From Epiperipatus broadwayi (lineage: Eukaryota > Onychophora > Udeonychophora > Euonychophora > Peripatidae): a stretch of DNA of 64,000 nt. A model generated the notes under the pieces. It was given only the letters and a program-made list of their open reading frames with translations, searched no databases and had not been told where the DNA came from. The stretch spans positions 1,984,001-2,048,000 of the forward strand of contig JAQFVV010006273.1 of the NCBI GenBank assembly GCA_028023455.1. Reading direction: 5' to 3'. Position numbers and translations under genes: made by a program. Positions within the stretch are counted from its first letter, which is position 1. Each line of letters begins with the position of its first letter. Below, in pieces: positions 1 to 12,071 of the stretch.

Positions 1-1200
1 CCATCTCTAATTGCAGGTTTCCAATGTATTGTATTGTCTGCTATATTTATCTTCCTAATGGAACCAATAAATATTGCTCATTTTAGATTAATTTGAAATA
101 ATCCTTATAATGTAAGTGATTTCCAGCTCTCTCATAAAAACTATGCTGAAGTTCCACATATGATACATTTTAAAGTTGTCTTATATTCTTTATAAATTTT
201 GCATTGAATATGTAATTTTATAATCATGGGTTCTATAATATCATATCAAGCAAATTGAAGAACTTAATGATTGGTTTATACTGTTTCAATTCTATTTTTT
301 AAAATTTTACAGAGCACCCTATGTTGCATAAATAAGGTATTCATGTCTCACTTCCATATAAAAAGATGTAAAGTAATAGCAAATACAGACAATTTAGTTA
401 CAGTAGTTATTTTTTTTTGTATGAAATACTTTGTCTTTTAGGTTTTTAAAGGCAACTGCAGATTAGAATCTATACTGCTCATCAATATTTAAGTCCACTT
501 TTCTATTATAAAACTACCAAGCTATTTAAGTTGCTTTATATTCTTAAATTCATAACAATGCAAGTTTAAACGTTGCTGAGGGTTTTTGATTACTGGCTGA
601 TAAAGAACTTAAGCAGTAATTATTAAACCAATCTGTATATGTTGCCTTCAAAACATGAATTATAAATTGACAAGAGTACACAATCATGAGAGTACTATAA
701 ATCTATAATCCAAAAGATAAAGTTTTTGTTTTGCTTTTAATTGATTTAAGTGAAAGGTTCCATGATTAAATTTATCATCTCATCTTGATTGGGTTTCATT
801 AAGCTACCAGTAAACAATTTCAAAAACCTCTTACATAAAAATTAAAAACAATAGTAGAGTAAGTACACATCCTTCTTTACATTAGTCTTAATTTCAATTG
901 CCTCAGATTTTCTTCCTTTACTAATAACACTTCCTTTCATTCCATAATGTAGAAGCTATGCAATAAGAATAAACATTGATGGATAACCAACTAATATCAA
1001 AATGTTCTATATAGCTATGAAATTAATCAAGTCAAATATAATACAATTTACAATAAACACTGTTAAATTATTAATAATAATGACATATTATGTTAACTAT
1101 ATAAACAAAATTATATAAATATTTATTAATTTGGTAATAGTATGTATACTGGCCCTACCATTTAACCATTTAATGGCACTGTTTATCGCCCAATGCACAT
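1..1200. other. AT-rich DNA, nothing recognised
   Basis: No open frame with recognisable motifs, no tRNA-like boxes and no clear inverted or tandem repeats on either strand. It reads as unique or anciently decayed intergenic or intronic DNA. Confidence 0.5.
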
Positions 1201-1224
1201 CAATATATCGATTCATGGTCCGTC

Positions 1225-1575
1225 TGCTTGTTTACATAATATTACGGTATTTTTTTTTCCAGTCTGCCTGTTTGCTTTACATAATATTACGGTAAACCAA
1301 AGATTTTTTTTTTGTTTTTTTCACCTGTTTTTTTTTTTTTAATAAACAAACACTTTGTTTTTAGATGGTATAGGGGTGTTGGTTTGCTTTTAAATTATTG
1401 ACTAACAGTCTGTCGGTTTCTTAACATAATTTTATGGTAAACCAAAGTTATTTTTTTACCTGTTTTTTATTTTTGGTTCATTTTTAAGAAACAAACACTT
1501 TGTTTTTAGATGGTGTAGGGGTTTTGGTTTGCTTTTAAATTATCAACTAATGGTCCCATTTTTTTTTTCATCTGT
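1225..1575. repeat. Tandem repeat, about 147-bp unit, roughly 2.3 copies
   Basis: Two long units start near 1260 (CAGTCTGCCTGTTTG) and 1406 (CAGTCTGTCGGTTTC). Each runs through an ACATAATATTACGGTAAACC-like block, a T-rich tract, an AAACAAACACTTTGTTTT block and GTATAGGGGTGTTGGTTTGC. A partial unit precedes (near 1225) and another follows (near 1550). The copies differ by point changes and by the length of the poly-T tracts, so the array is not very recent. There is no coding potential. Confidence 0.8.
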
Positions 1576-1599
1576 TTTTTTTCTCTTTCAAGATAATTT

Positions 1600-4400
1600 T
1601 ATTTGACCTATAGGCGAATACAAAGAAAACAATCATTAACTAGGTGAGGTTACAGGGTGATATATACAAAGGAATGATCCAAAAGTTAGTAGAATATAAA
1701 ATGATTATTAGTGAAGAACTTAATCAGTGTATGGTCAATGTATCATTTATCTAGTACATAATGAAATACCATTGTTAGTAAGCCCTGTTTTGGTGAGCTA
1801 TGGTTGGAGGGTTTTATTAAATCTTAATATTTATTTTCATATAAATTGTTTAGGGGTTGGTTTGCCAGGTGCTGTTTAGGCCAGTTGTGAATCCCCAGGT
1901 TAATATGGCCATGTATAGATCTGCCTCTCTCTTATCTGTTTCTTGGATATTTTTAATTATGTTGAGGAAGCAGTTATTAAGTTCACCAGACAGTAATTTT
2001 TGAAAAATCATCTTGCATCTGGTCAAACAGATGGCAAAGTTTATTTATGTGGCAAGCCTAATTTCAGTGAAAATGCCTCTATTTAAAACACCTTGAAGTG
2101 ATGTTAGATCTGGACCTTTATGTTTAATGTGTTTCTGGAAGCTTTGTCTCAGTTCCTGTCAGACTGGGCAAAGGCAAAGGATATGGTCAATATCCTATGG
2201 GGTGGAAAGACAGAGACAGCAGATAGGATCTATTTGCAAGTCTCTTTTATTAAGAAATGTAGTTGTGGAGAGGCTACCAAGGTTAATTTTGAGAAGAAAG
2301 TCTATATGTTTAGATGCCAAATTCAACCTATGGGATAGTTTATGCAGTTTGTTTATGTCAATGGGGTGGTAAGTGTGTGCCTTCTGGGTATTTGAGTTGG
2401 ATAGGTTGAAGGCTTCCCAATAGGTTATTTTTGAACTGAACATAGTCACAGAAGGTACGATGTGAGCAAAAATGTATGACATCTATGTTCGAAGCCAGAT
2501 GGGAGTGTACCTCGGAGGGGGTGGTCTATCAATGGGGAGAACTTGTTCTTCAAGAAATGGACATTGGAAGGTCTTGCAGTCAGAGTAAAGTTTGAAGATT
2601 ATAGTGTAAGTTCTCTGTATTGCTAATACTTTTATGAAATGCAGTCCCAGTCCATTCATGTCTCTTGGCTTTTGAAGGGTGTGCAGACTGATAAATGATC
2701 TGCTCACACCTCTATAGAGTCACAGGCAGTGGGATTCTACTTTTTTAATGAAAGCTTCTGTTGGTTTAAAGCCTGCAAAATAATATGTGATCTTGGGAAG
2801 TATGAGGGATTGAAGAGTGATATCTTTCCAAATGTGGTTATGTATATTCTTGAAAGGCACGTTATAGTGATATCTATTTTGTTTAATAGTCTTCATTGGA
2901 TTTTCATCCTCATTGCCATGGGGGATAGGAACATATTGAATCCCAAGAAAGGATGAGGCATAGCTTGTAATGAACCTGTTATCCTATTAGCTGTTTTAAT
3001 TTTCTAAATTGCCAATTTGCTCCTGTTAATCTTAAGCCCATGTGTCTGACCATAGTGATGTAATAGATCTTCAAGAATGTTTATTTCTTCATGTGATTTG
3101 AGAAACATCACCACATCATCCATGTAGGAGATGTTGGTGATGTTTTCATTAAGTAGAGGAATGGAAATCCCAGGAAGTGCATCCTCAATGCTCATAAGCA
3201 AGGGATTTATATAGATCATGAAGAGGAGAGCACTTAATGAGGAGCCTTGTGGGATGGAAATGCAGGGTTTGAAACCAGGGGCATTTTTCCCATTCAGAGA
3301 AAAAAATCTAATGATTTGCTAGGAGATTGTCCATGATCTGAATGTAGGCTAGAGGAACCTGAAGGACCTCCAGTTCACCAAGTAGTACATCTATTCGGAC
3401 AGAGTCAAAAACCTTGGCAAAGTCTAATTGGACTGCGACTGGCCAGGATTGTTCTGTTCTATGGATATGATCAATGAGGAGTCGAAATTGGCTGATAGCA
3501 TCACTGGTCGATGAACCCCTCTTGGCATATTGATGTCTGAAAAGCTTTGGTATGGTTTTTTCTTGAATTTTATCATTTATAATGCTTTTGATAATTTTGA
3601 TTAGAAGAGAAACCATGGATATTGGCCTAATGTTATTTAGATCAACAGGTAGATCTTTCTTTTTTATAAAAGGGACCACTGATATAGGATAGATCCCTGG
3701 AAGAGGTAGGCTATCAGTGGCTAAGAGATCAATGATTCCCCTTGTAACATGTATGGTAAATTTTTCCAAATGTATCAGAAGAAATCTGGGGATTCTGTGC
3801 ATGCCGGGATGGGTGTGTTCAGGAAGGCTTTTAATTTTGGAGATGACATTGGCTTCGGTAATGTTGTGAAAATTATTTGAATCTTTCACAAACTTACATC
3901 ATCTGGTAACGGTTCCAATGGGCTGTAGTTTGGTGGAGTAAAAATCCTTAATTTTGTTAAGCATAATGATGCCAGAGTAATATCGTCAAGGCACAAAGAG
4001 GAGGGTGTGTGATTTCTTTTTCCTGACCCCAGGGCCCATCTGATATAGCCTAGAGTCCAGAAATTTTGTTATTCCAGATAGTTGCATGCTCGCTTAATAT
4101 GTACATATTCCGCAAGAGTCATTCTGGTTTGTTTATATGTATGTTTTAGGCGTAGGATTTCTGGGATGTTGTGTTCTGTAACTTGGGTGTATTTCAGCTT
4201 AGATATGATCTGATCAATAATCATAATGACCCTTTCTGGTATCTGTTGTATTGATTAATAAGCTTTTGTATTGTTTTTATGAATGTATTCCATGCTTGTA
4301 ATGCTTGAAAGGTGATGTATATGTCCGAGATTAATTGGGGGAGCATGTTGTGCCTGTTGAGTAATCTCATCATCTGAGGGAGGTTTGTTGGCATGTAAGG
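1600..4400 (-). pseudogene. Non-LTR retrotransposon (LINE) relic with reverse transcriptase
   Basis: This is a decayed LINE read on the minus strand in several frames. From high to low coordinates I see a linker region (4390-3900), the RT fingers and palm in 3889-3308 (LNNIRPISMVSLLIKIIKSI, then QLDFAKVFDSV in place of the usual DLxKAFDxV), and the catalytic YMDD box at 3115-3126 followed by GLKINRSK. A C-terminal zinc knuckle near 2230-2180 reads CCLCLSTPQDIDHILCLCP, of the CxxC-H-C zf-RVT type. Another recognisable stretch, NCFLNIIKNIQETDKREADL, lies near 1960. Stops and frameshifts separate the pieces, so it is not active. The 5' end abuts the LTR-like repeat at about 4400. The clade is not certain; the zinc knuckle would fit an L1/Tx1-like group. 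The 3' end near 1600 is approximate. Confidence 0.8.
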
Positions 4401-5355
4401 TTGTGGAATAAATAATAATAAATTAAAAACACTAATTAAAGATCTCCAACAACATGTAATTAAAAGCTTATCTAGAGGAATGCAATTAAAAACAAGGAAG
4501 GAATTTTGACAACAGATATCACTGGTGGACATCAAAATGACAGCAGGTCTTATTAATAAATAGTCCAGTTTTTCATCAGACAATGAGTTGCAATTACAGT
4601 TGAGAAAGAGTTCAGTTCAGTGAGATCACATCAGTCAATTGATCAGTTGATAATGCAGTGTTAAAAACCTTGGAAACATATGACTTTGTTCTAGCCTGAG
4701 TCCGATGAAACAGCTAACTTGCCTGTGAAAATAATGCCTGCCTAACAATTTAAAAATCCGCTTTCAATATCTAAAGGTCTTAAAAAAATACTTTGAAATA
4801 CTAGGCATTAAATCTCCTCAAGAAACCTTATACCCAGCTGGCTGGAAATATTCTCACTTGAAGCAGCAACCAGGAAGAAGAAAAAATCCTAAGTCCAAAT
4901 TCTAAAATTCTAGGTAATAACATTTTTTTTATTATTATTTCTAAAGTAGCCATTGCACTAGTTTGAAGCCTCCCAGAGTCAAATAATAATGAACTCTATG
5001 GTATGCATAAATAAACTATTGATGTGCATGTTCTAAATGTCATGTATGTGAATATTCTTTATCATATTATATTGATTTCCTGTGTATTTAAATGTCATGT
5101 ACTTTTTAATGCATGTTATCTTATAGTTTATTATATGAATGCAGAATGTGTGCATAATCAGTATATGTAATTATCATTATCTAAATTAATTAAGTTCTTA
5201 CCAAGTATTTAAAATCAGAATATAAATGTGCAATAATAAATGTTAGTTAAATAAATTATCTTAAGCTAAAATTTGTCAGTCAATTCTTTTTACCAATAGT
5301 TAAAGGAAATAATTGTTATTGTATTATTTTTGATTGAGCTAGTCTTGGGATATTT
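4400..5355 (+). repeat. LTR-like dispersed repeat, copy 1 (family also at 61100-62070)
   Basis: About 950 bp align by eye with 61100-62070 in the same orientation. Shared blocks include TTTTGACAACAGAT near 4507, AATGCAGTGTT near 4652, AGTCCGATGAAA near 4699, the CCAGCTGGCTGGAA block near 4834, CTAGGTAATAACA near 4910, TAGCCATTGCA near 4946, AAATAAACTATTGATGTG near 5009 and TTGTCAGTCAATTCTTTTTA near 5272. In the other copy the promoter-like spot reads GTATAAATAG; here it is degenerate. With no internal retroelement genes next to it, this copy may be a solo LTR. Its 5' edge touches the LINE relic. Termini and target duplications are not certain. Confidence 0.65.
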
Positions 5356-5837
5356 TGAATGCTGGACTATGGGTCTTCTGACCAAACATGTTAGTTCTAG
5401 TAACTAGCTGGCACCCAGGGTTTACTCCAAAACAAATAAAGTTCTTGGATAGTAGGGGTTTGAATCTAGCAGTCGAGATAGGCCACGGTCTGGAAATGTG
5501 ATCATGTTATGCATTGCATAGCTCAGTCTGATCATGGCTATTGTTGATAGTTCTGCTATCGATGATATTCTCCCCTCTGTTTGAAGGGCCAGTACCCAAA
5601 CCCAAAACTCAACCAGACTAGCCAAGAAAATAAAATCAAAAACCCAACTAATGGTTTCACTTCTACAAGCAGACTTCTCAAGTATAAAGAACTATAAAAC
5701 ATATTTATATTAAACATTAAACATTATCCACAAATCCATTTACTTCCCATCCATCCTTAATATTAAAATAACTTTTAAATAAGTTAATTGCTTCAGAATA
5801 ACACATTTTCAATAATAAAGATTATTAATTCTTCTTT
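5356..5837. other. Unassigned segment of mixed composition
   Basis: The part at 5400-5610 is noticeably richer in G and C than its surroundings. It contains GGGGTTTGAATCTAGCAG near 5455 and ATAGCTCAGTCTGATCATGG near 5518, which resemble RNA polymerase III box B and box A but in the wrong order. I could not build a tRNA or SINE from it. The rest, 5620-5837, is plain AT-rich DNA. Confidence 0.3.
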
Positions 5838-6780
5838 TTATTTCCTTTCTCTCAAAGAAGACCTTAGTTTCATCAAAATTAATAGTGTGGTTTGTATCTT
5901 TTTCATGAACATATAAAGCAGAACTAAGATATTTATTTCTAACTTAATTTTATGTATCTTTATTCTTTTATTTAAGCTCAAACTACTCTGATCTATATAA
6001 ATCTTTTTACAAAAACAAGGTATAATATACACTACATCAGAAATAGTCTTCATATCAAAAATTTCCTTTATATTATTTAATAAATTATTCAAAGTAATAC
6101 TCCCTTTCCAAGCAATTTTCTTACTTCCAAACAAATTATTATTCTTACATACAATTTTATAAGAAGACAATTTAAATGGCAAAGAAATAAAATCATGTTT
6201 TTCTTTATCCTTTACATCCTTACAAATATTTTTAACAAATTTATCAGAGTAGCCAACATTCAAATAATCTTTATCAGAGTAGCCAACATTCAAATAATCT
6301 TTATAAACTTGATCTTTCTGAAACAAAGCCGCCCCACTAGAATTATTTAATTTCTTATTCCTGTAACAATAATTTCTTAAAGCAGCTACTTTATGAGATA
6401 CAGACTGACAACTATCAGGTTTAATTATAGACCTTAATTCTTTACTTTTAAACAAAATGATTACATACTAAACAATTAGTTTTTTGATTTTTAATCATCA
6501 AAAGATCTAAAAATTTTAACTTAATAAAATCGAACCCCCATCATTCTACCACATATTTTATAGCAGGATCAAAACAATTAAATTCATTTACCAATTACTT
6601 CAATTTATTCTCAACTACAAACAATCATCCACATATCTAACAAATAACTTTATAAACAATTCTTTTTAATAATATATTTCCTCTTCCAAATAAGAAATAT
6701 CAACTGAACAAACTAAAGGAGAAATAATATAACCTATTATCCACTCTTCCTTAATTTTTTTAAATAATTTTTTTGATTAG
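5838..6780 (-). pseudogene. Penelope-like retroelement relic (RT + GIY-YIG endonuclease)
   Basis: The minus strand keeps the C-terminal half of a Penelope-like element. Upstream, around 6740-6610, the RT palm reads ISPLVCSVDISYLEEEI and then LFVRYVDDCL, with the catalytic YVDD at 6635-6624 followed by a stop. After frameshifts, a 205-residue frame (6455-5838) holds the linker typical of the family, LPFKLSSYKIVCKNNNLFGS, and a GIY-YIG-type nuclease: VVYIIPCFCKKIYIDQSSLS then LNKRIKIHK. The second half of the nuclease signature is YID rather than YIG, and stops interrupt the RT, so it is dead. In this family the RT and GIY-YIG domains perform target-primed insertion. A perfect 30-bp in-frame tandem duplication lies inside the frame at 6241-6300. 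Confidence 0.82.
6241..6300. repeat. Perfect 30-bp tandem duplication inside the Penelope relic
   Basis: The unit starting TTATCAGAGTAGCC occurs twice with no mismatch (6241-6270 and 6271-6300) and TTAT begins a third. It is in frame, so the relic reads DYLNVGYSDK twice. Identity points to a recent slippage event in an otherwise old sequence. Confidence 0.95.
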
Positions 6781-6964
6781 TACTGAAATATTGTTACACA
6801 AATGAAAATATAAATTAAAATTTAGCTTATGATTTAATTGAATACTATTGAACTATTGGTTGATAGTGTGATGTGAATGAGAAATGAATCATACTTTTTT
6901 AGTCTTCATTACTGCTGATTTCTTTGCTTATCCACAATGTTAATCTAAACAAGATTAAATGTAT

Positions 6965-6979
6965 AGGTTATCTCTTTTT
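6965..6979. repeat. Target-site duplication, left copy
   Basis: AGGTTATCTCTTTTT matches 7089-7103 exactly. The boundary with the SINE poly-A tail (T run on the plus strand) is ambiguous by a few bases. Confidence 0.8.
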
Positions 6980-7088
6980 TTTTCCATATGTCATAGCACC
7001 GGCCGGGACGCGAACCCACAACCGTCTGCAACCAACTACTTGCTTGCAAGGCGGCCACAATGACCTCTCGGCTAATAGCGCTTGACAA
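6980..7088 (-). mobile_element. tRNA-derived SINE with target-site duplications
   Basis: Read on the minus strand, the insert begins TTGTCAAGCGC, has a box-A-like TAGCCGAGAGGTCATTG, a CCGCCTTGCAAGC region in the anticodon-arm position, and a box-B-like GTGGGTTCGCGTCCC. It ends GTGCTATGACATATGG followed by a short A tract. The 5' GTCAAGCGC and 3' GTGCTATGAC can pair as an extended acceptor-like stem with a small bulge. It is flanked by exact 15-bp direct repeats (AGGTTATCTCTTTTT at 6965-6979 and 7089-7103), as expected for LINE-driven insertion. The D-arm resembles Leu/Ser-type tRNAs, but the T-stem is imperfect, so this is not a working tRNA gene. GC content is far above the surroundings. Confidence 0.8.
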
Positions 7089-7103
7089 AGGTTATCTCTT
7101 TTT
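7089..7103. repeat. Target-site duplication, right copy
   Basis: Exact copy of 6965-6979 at the 5' end of the minus-strand SINE. Confidence 0.8.
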
Positions 7104-9384
7104 AATGATTTAAGAACACTCATTTTCAGAAAGATATTATTGTATACTTGTGGAATGTGAAGATCACAGTTATTAAGCAAAATATGATGGGGAAACAAGA
7201 ACAAATTTAAATACAAGAATTAGGAAGCTTATCTATTGATATAATCATTCAACAATAGATTATAATTGCAATTTAGACTTTTTAAGCTAGAAAGAAAAAG
7301 ACAATCACATATTTAATCCTGATAATAACAATATTGTTTACAAAAAAATAATTCACTAAAAATGAAAGACATAAAAAACGTATCTCATTTCTAATTCAAG
7401 TCACAATATAAGTAATATTCCAATAGTATTCAATTAAATAATAATTGAAAATTTTAATTAATAACATATTTTCCTTAGACAATATAATTTCTTTCAACAC
7501 AAGCCATGAGTATGATATAAAAATTCTGAAAGTCTACTTGTCAAATTTTGAATAACTTGAAAGTATATTTTACTCCACTAATAATATTGAGTGTGTATAT
7601 ATCTATTCTAAGCTCATTGTAATAATATTGTTTAATATTTAAATAATTATAATGTGTAAATTTTAATATTATATGAAAATTAAATATATAATAGATGATA
7701 ATATTTATGCCATCCTCTGATTAAGCTAAAAGCCAAATAAAAAACCTAATGTACCTCACATTCCCAATTCAAACAATAAAACATAAAGCACTACTTATTA
7801 GGCTTGGCATTTTCCAGGTGAAAGAGGTTTTGAATGGTTACCTTTCTATGTTTTATCTTCTACCTAAGCTGATACTGAATGAATAGTTAAGTTGGCTATA
7901 CTTTGACTATTTAAAAACGTTCTAAGTCTGATTGGAACCAACACATTTTTTAAAAATAATTATCTAGATTACAGGCATGACAATTGAATGTATTATTATT
8001 GCATAAAAAATTTTTTTTATCCTCAATATATTCAGAATAATATCAAATCTATAATTTACATTAAGTAATCATGCAGCTGAGAATTTACTGAAAGATTCTG
8101 AATTAATACAGCTTTTACTATAATAACCTTGACTCAGGTATTCTAAAAATTAAACATTAAAAATATATAGAAATTGTTGACCTATACATACACATGTTTA
8201 TAAGATATAATGATCTCTGTATTTGCAAAATATATTTGATTTCAAGAGCGTATGATAAAGTAGAGTTTCATTCTAATGATGAGATTAGCATTTTACTAAT
8301 TATTTTTCTGTTTAAATAACCACCAGTAATGATGATCAGGTTGGTAAATGCATTTTTGAGTGAATGAACTTCTTTTTACCCACATACATTTTTATATCAA
8401 AAGCAGGTTAGTTTTTACTCTAGGGATTCTTAACTAGAGGGAAAAGCAAAAATGAAAAAGCTCAAATTCTCACTATCCAGGGGAATTTGTAATCCTTCTG
8501 AGTATTTGCCTTCTCATTTATTGATTCTTTTTGAGGGGCTATAGAAACAGCTTTTTTTACCGAAGAGAACTATTTTATAATTATCTTACTTTACTACTAA
8601 AGGCACATCATATAATAAAGAATTACTTTGAAGAAATTTATAATTCGATTGAAAGGAATGTAATTAACATATAACATTTTTTTTGTTTCACGTTTCGATA
8701 AATTTTAACGTTAGGCGGATAATTTTATATCACAATTGTATTGATTACCTAAGTGATAATTTAAGTGAACTTTATATATAAATCGTTTATTTACCTGACA
8801 CATTCCACATCATAATTAATTTGGGATTCATCTTCAAGATTAAATGCCTTATTAGAAAAATTGTAGGATTCAGAATGATTTTTGGTTGACATAATCCAGA
8901 AAAGAAAAGTTTTTTTTTAATGTGATTTTTATTTTCTGAAAATAATAACATTTAATGTATAAACTTTGAACTGTTAAGAATTGCTATCGCTTTTAATCCG
9001 TATTTGTTCAAAAAGATAATACAATAATTCGTTTATCTTTTTAATTGTAAAACAAGGCGTTATAATAATTTTAAGAATTTAGAACTACTATAAAATAAAT
9101 TATGCAATTTATTTTCAAATGACGAATTACCGAACAATTAATCATTTAAATGATTAATGGACTTTTTCAAAATGATTTTTGCCATTATATTTTTAACAAA
9201 ATTCTTCATAAAGTATTAAAAAATACTGGTCAAATAGATACTTCTTAAGATATTACTAAATTTTATATAGTTTTTCTATTTTATAAATAAAATACCATAT
9301 ACACCTTAAATGAACACTTTTCAATGCAGTGCTAAATAATATATATATAGAAGAGTTAGAAGTGATGATGAATTAATGATGAGT
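7104..9384. other. AT-rich DNA, nothing recognised
   Basis: There are no long frames, no pol III boxes and no conserved protein motifs. A few short T and A tracts and TA-rich stretches occur. It may contain decayed repeat DNA that cannot be identified by eye. Confidence 0.45.
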
Positions 9385-9399
9385 TTAAGGAATGTTCCA

Positions 9400-10145
9400 G
9401 TATTTATAAAAAAATATATTTGATGATTATTTATTAAATTTTAATGAAAGTCAAAGGCAAATAAATCTTTTCCTTGAAGAAATTAATAATTTAGATAAAG
9501 ACATAAAATTTACAATAGAAAGAGAAAAAGAAAACAAATTATCATATTTAGATATTCTGTTAATAAAGTCATATTATAATGATAAATGTAAAATAAAAAT
9601 AGTGATATATAGAAAAATGAATATAGATAATAATATAGCTAACTGGATTTCAAATACAGACAAAAAGTACAAAATAAATAGTGTTAATTCAAGAATGTAT
9701 AGAACTGAACTATAAATTATTGCTTGAATAGAGAAAATTATAGTAAGCAAGTAGAATAAATAATAAAGGAATTTAAAATTAATGATTATCCAATTAAAGT
9801 TATTGAAGATAATATAAAATTATCAGAATAGAAATTTAAGGATAACAGAGAAAAAAAAGATAAATGCAACAAAGACAAATATATAGGTATAAAAACTTAT
9901 AATAACAATATTGTAAAAAATATAAATAAAATCATCTACAAGTTAAATAAAAAGTTTGATAATATGATAAAATTTAAGGTAATAAATAAAAAAAAGAAAG
10001 TATATACTTAATATATTAGATAATAAATATGAATACAATTTAATAAATATGTTGAAAATGTAAAAAATTGCATAAATAGAGTATATAAAATTGAATGCAT
10101 GTCATGTAAAGCTAATCTAGGTTCATGGATGTTCCATATATATTT
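9400..10145 (+). pseudogene. Second Penelope-like retroelement relic
   Basis: The plus strand reads, with several stops, a sequence that follows Penelope RT after the catalytic box: DDYLLNFNESQRQINLFLEE, then IKFTIEREKENKLSYLDILL (matching the family's ...FTxExE...LPFLDIL stretch) and KIVIYRKMN. Further on come FKINDYPIKVIE, a basic linker, and near 10080 NRVYKIECMSCKAN, the start of the GIY-YIG nuclease with its CxxC. The nuclease then stops making sense. It lies on the opposite strand from the relic at 5838-6780 and is clearly inactive. The 5' part, including YVDD, is missing or too decayed to see. Confidence 0.65.
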
Positions 10146-12071
10146 ATTTGTAATAAGGCTCATTCTGAAATTTATTAGTTTCTTACAAACATTATTTACT
10201 CTATTTTTTTAGGGTTGATCCAGAAACTGCCATGAGAAAATGACATCAATGTTTGTGGTCACACTTTTTTTGCCTTGAAGTAGTGTATTTAGCTTTGTAT
10301 AGAAATCATTTGGAACTGTTATTTATACCAAATAATACACTGTAGTTAGTTATGATTAAATTGACTTACATGAGAGCATTTTTTAACTGATTTGTATCTG
10401 ATAAAATGCTATGTGGAGGTGTGAAATGGTGGCATGATGTTCTTTCAAGTTTATCTTGAACTTCTTTTATATTTGTGACTAGATATCTGTATGATTTCAG
10501 AATAGCAATGATAAGCATTGCTGATTCTAAGCATTTGACTAGAACAAACACCTTTTTTTTTGACAAGACCTTTTAAAGTTTTTTCAACTTTTCCCTTCAT
10601 ACAAACAATACTTTTTTCAGTGTTCAAATGATTGGTTTAGTTTGTTCAATCAAATTGATTTCTACTAGTGTGATTTTATCTTTTCAGTTTCATTTTTAAA
10701 GATCATGGTAAATCTTTTTCAAATTTTATTTTCTATTGTAATCCTTTTTACAAAGAAAAAAAAAGTATATCTAGTGATTTAAACCAATACTTTCCTAGTA
10801 AAGGTATTGTATTTTATTTTTAACCTTAGAAGTATTTCTGCCATTTATTTTATTAAAGCCTGATTTTCATTTACATTTTTCAGTTTGTAGCATTGTTTTT
10901 ATTAAGTTGAAAATCTTTGTATATAAAATTTCTAGCCTTTATACCTAGCAGGAAACTCTTGAATCATTATCAATATCCATGGAAAACCATCTTATTAAAC
11001 AGTTTTAGTGACAATATCAATTCATCCATTTTATTATTGTGAATACTTTTTGCAAAGATTATGGTCTTTATTTCTCTCCTCTCCATCTTCTCAAATATCT
11101 TAGATAACATCATGCCTTTTCCCACTTTATAACTATGCTTTCTCTATATATACATTCAAACCATATATCTAAGGTCTTTGCAGCAGTAGTGATTTGTTTT
11201 TTATTTAGTGTTTCATCTTTTGATGATAAATGTTTATTGAATTATGAAATTTCCATTTTTTGGAATTCCCTTGAGTGCTACATTATATTCCAATTCTTTT
11301 TTTATGGCTTCACTATAAAACAAATGTCTGATAGCTTGCAATTATTAAAATTTTCTCAACAATCTCTCCAAAACAACTGGTCAAGGAGAACCTCATCAAT
11401 GAACATCCTCTGAGCAATTTTTTGTTAGTTTTCTCAATGCTGCATCAAATTTATATATTCTCTCTAATTTAGCTTGACTATGATTCTTCAATTACAGATA
11501 TGATAGTACTATGTTGATTACAATTGTGTAGGCTATATTTTTAGTTAGTTTAAAACCTATTAGCCATTTTTATTACCTTTTGTCCTAATTTACACAATAA
11601 GGTAATAATTTCAAACTCTTTATCTTGGTATTTTGTTATCAATAAGTTTGTATATTTTGGTGTCTAACTGTTATTCAGACTGGTTTTGACATAATATTTG
11701 CTCATGTATAATTGTCTTAATGACACAGTTTTTTTTTACTATGTCTAAATATACTTTTGCTAATAAACTTATCCTTAATATTAATCTACTCTATGTTTAT
11801 CTATCTACATTAGTTTCTTTTGTACCTTTAATGTTTAGCGTCATTTAACTAGGCTTTCTGAATATGAATTTTAAGTGTGCCAGTTTGATGTGCACCCATG
11901 TTTTACTTTATAAATTCAAATTATGCCTACACAACTTACACTGTTTGAATATGTTAAGTTTTGACTTTGCTGTTAACTATCCCAGTCTGGTCTGTCCAGT
12001 TTCTACAATATTCTTTATTTTCAGTAGTAGTACCTTATTTGGAGCAAGATATTCAGATAAATGTAATTGAA
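10146..12071. other. Unassigned AT-rich DNA, possibly containing old repeat
   Basis: The minus strand has short frames (10566-10366 and pieces around 11650-11040, for example IFEKMERREIKTIIFAKSIH) that look like degraded coding DNA, perhaps retroelement. I could not match any motif of RT, endonuclease or transposase, so no call is made. The plus-strand frame at 11135-11413 is probably a chance reading. Confidence 0.3.

Noticed and set aside
6980-7088. Functional tRNA gene
   Set aside because: T-stem mismatches, no proper anticodon arm, an A tail and target duplications indicate a retroposed SINE.
11135-11413. 92-codon plus-strand frame with hydrophobic stretches
   Set aside because: No start context, homology or splice signal; its composition follows the T-rich DNA.
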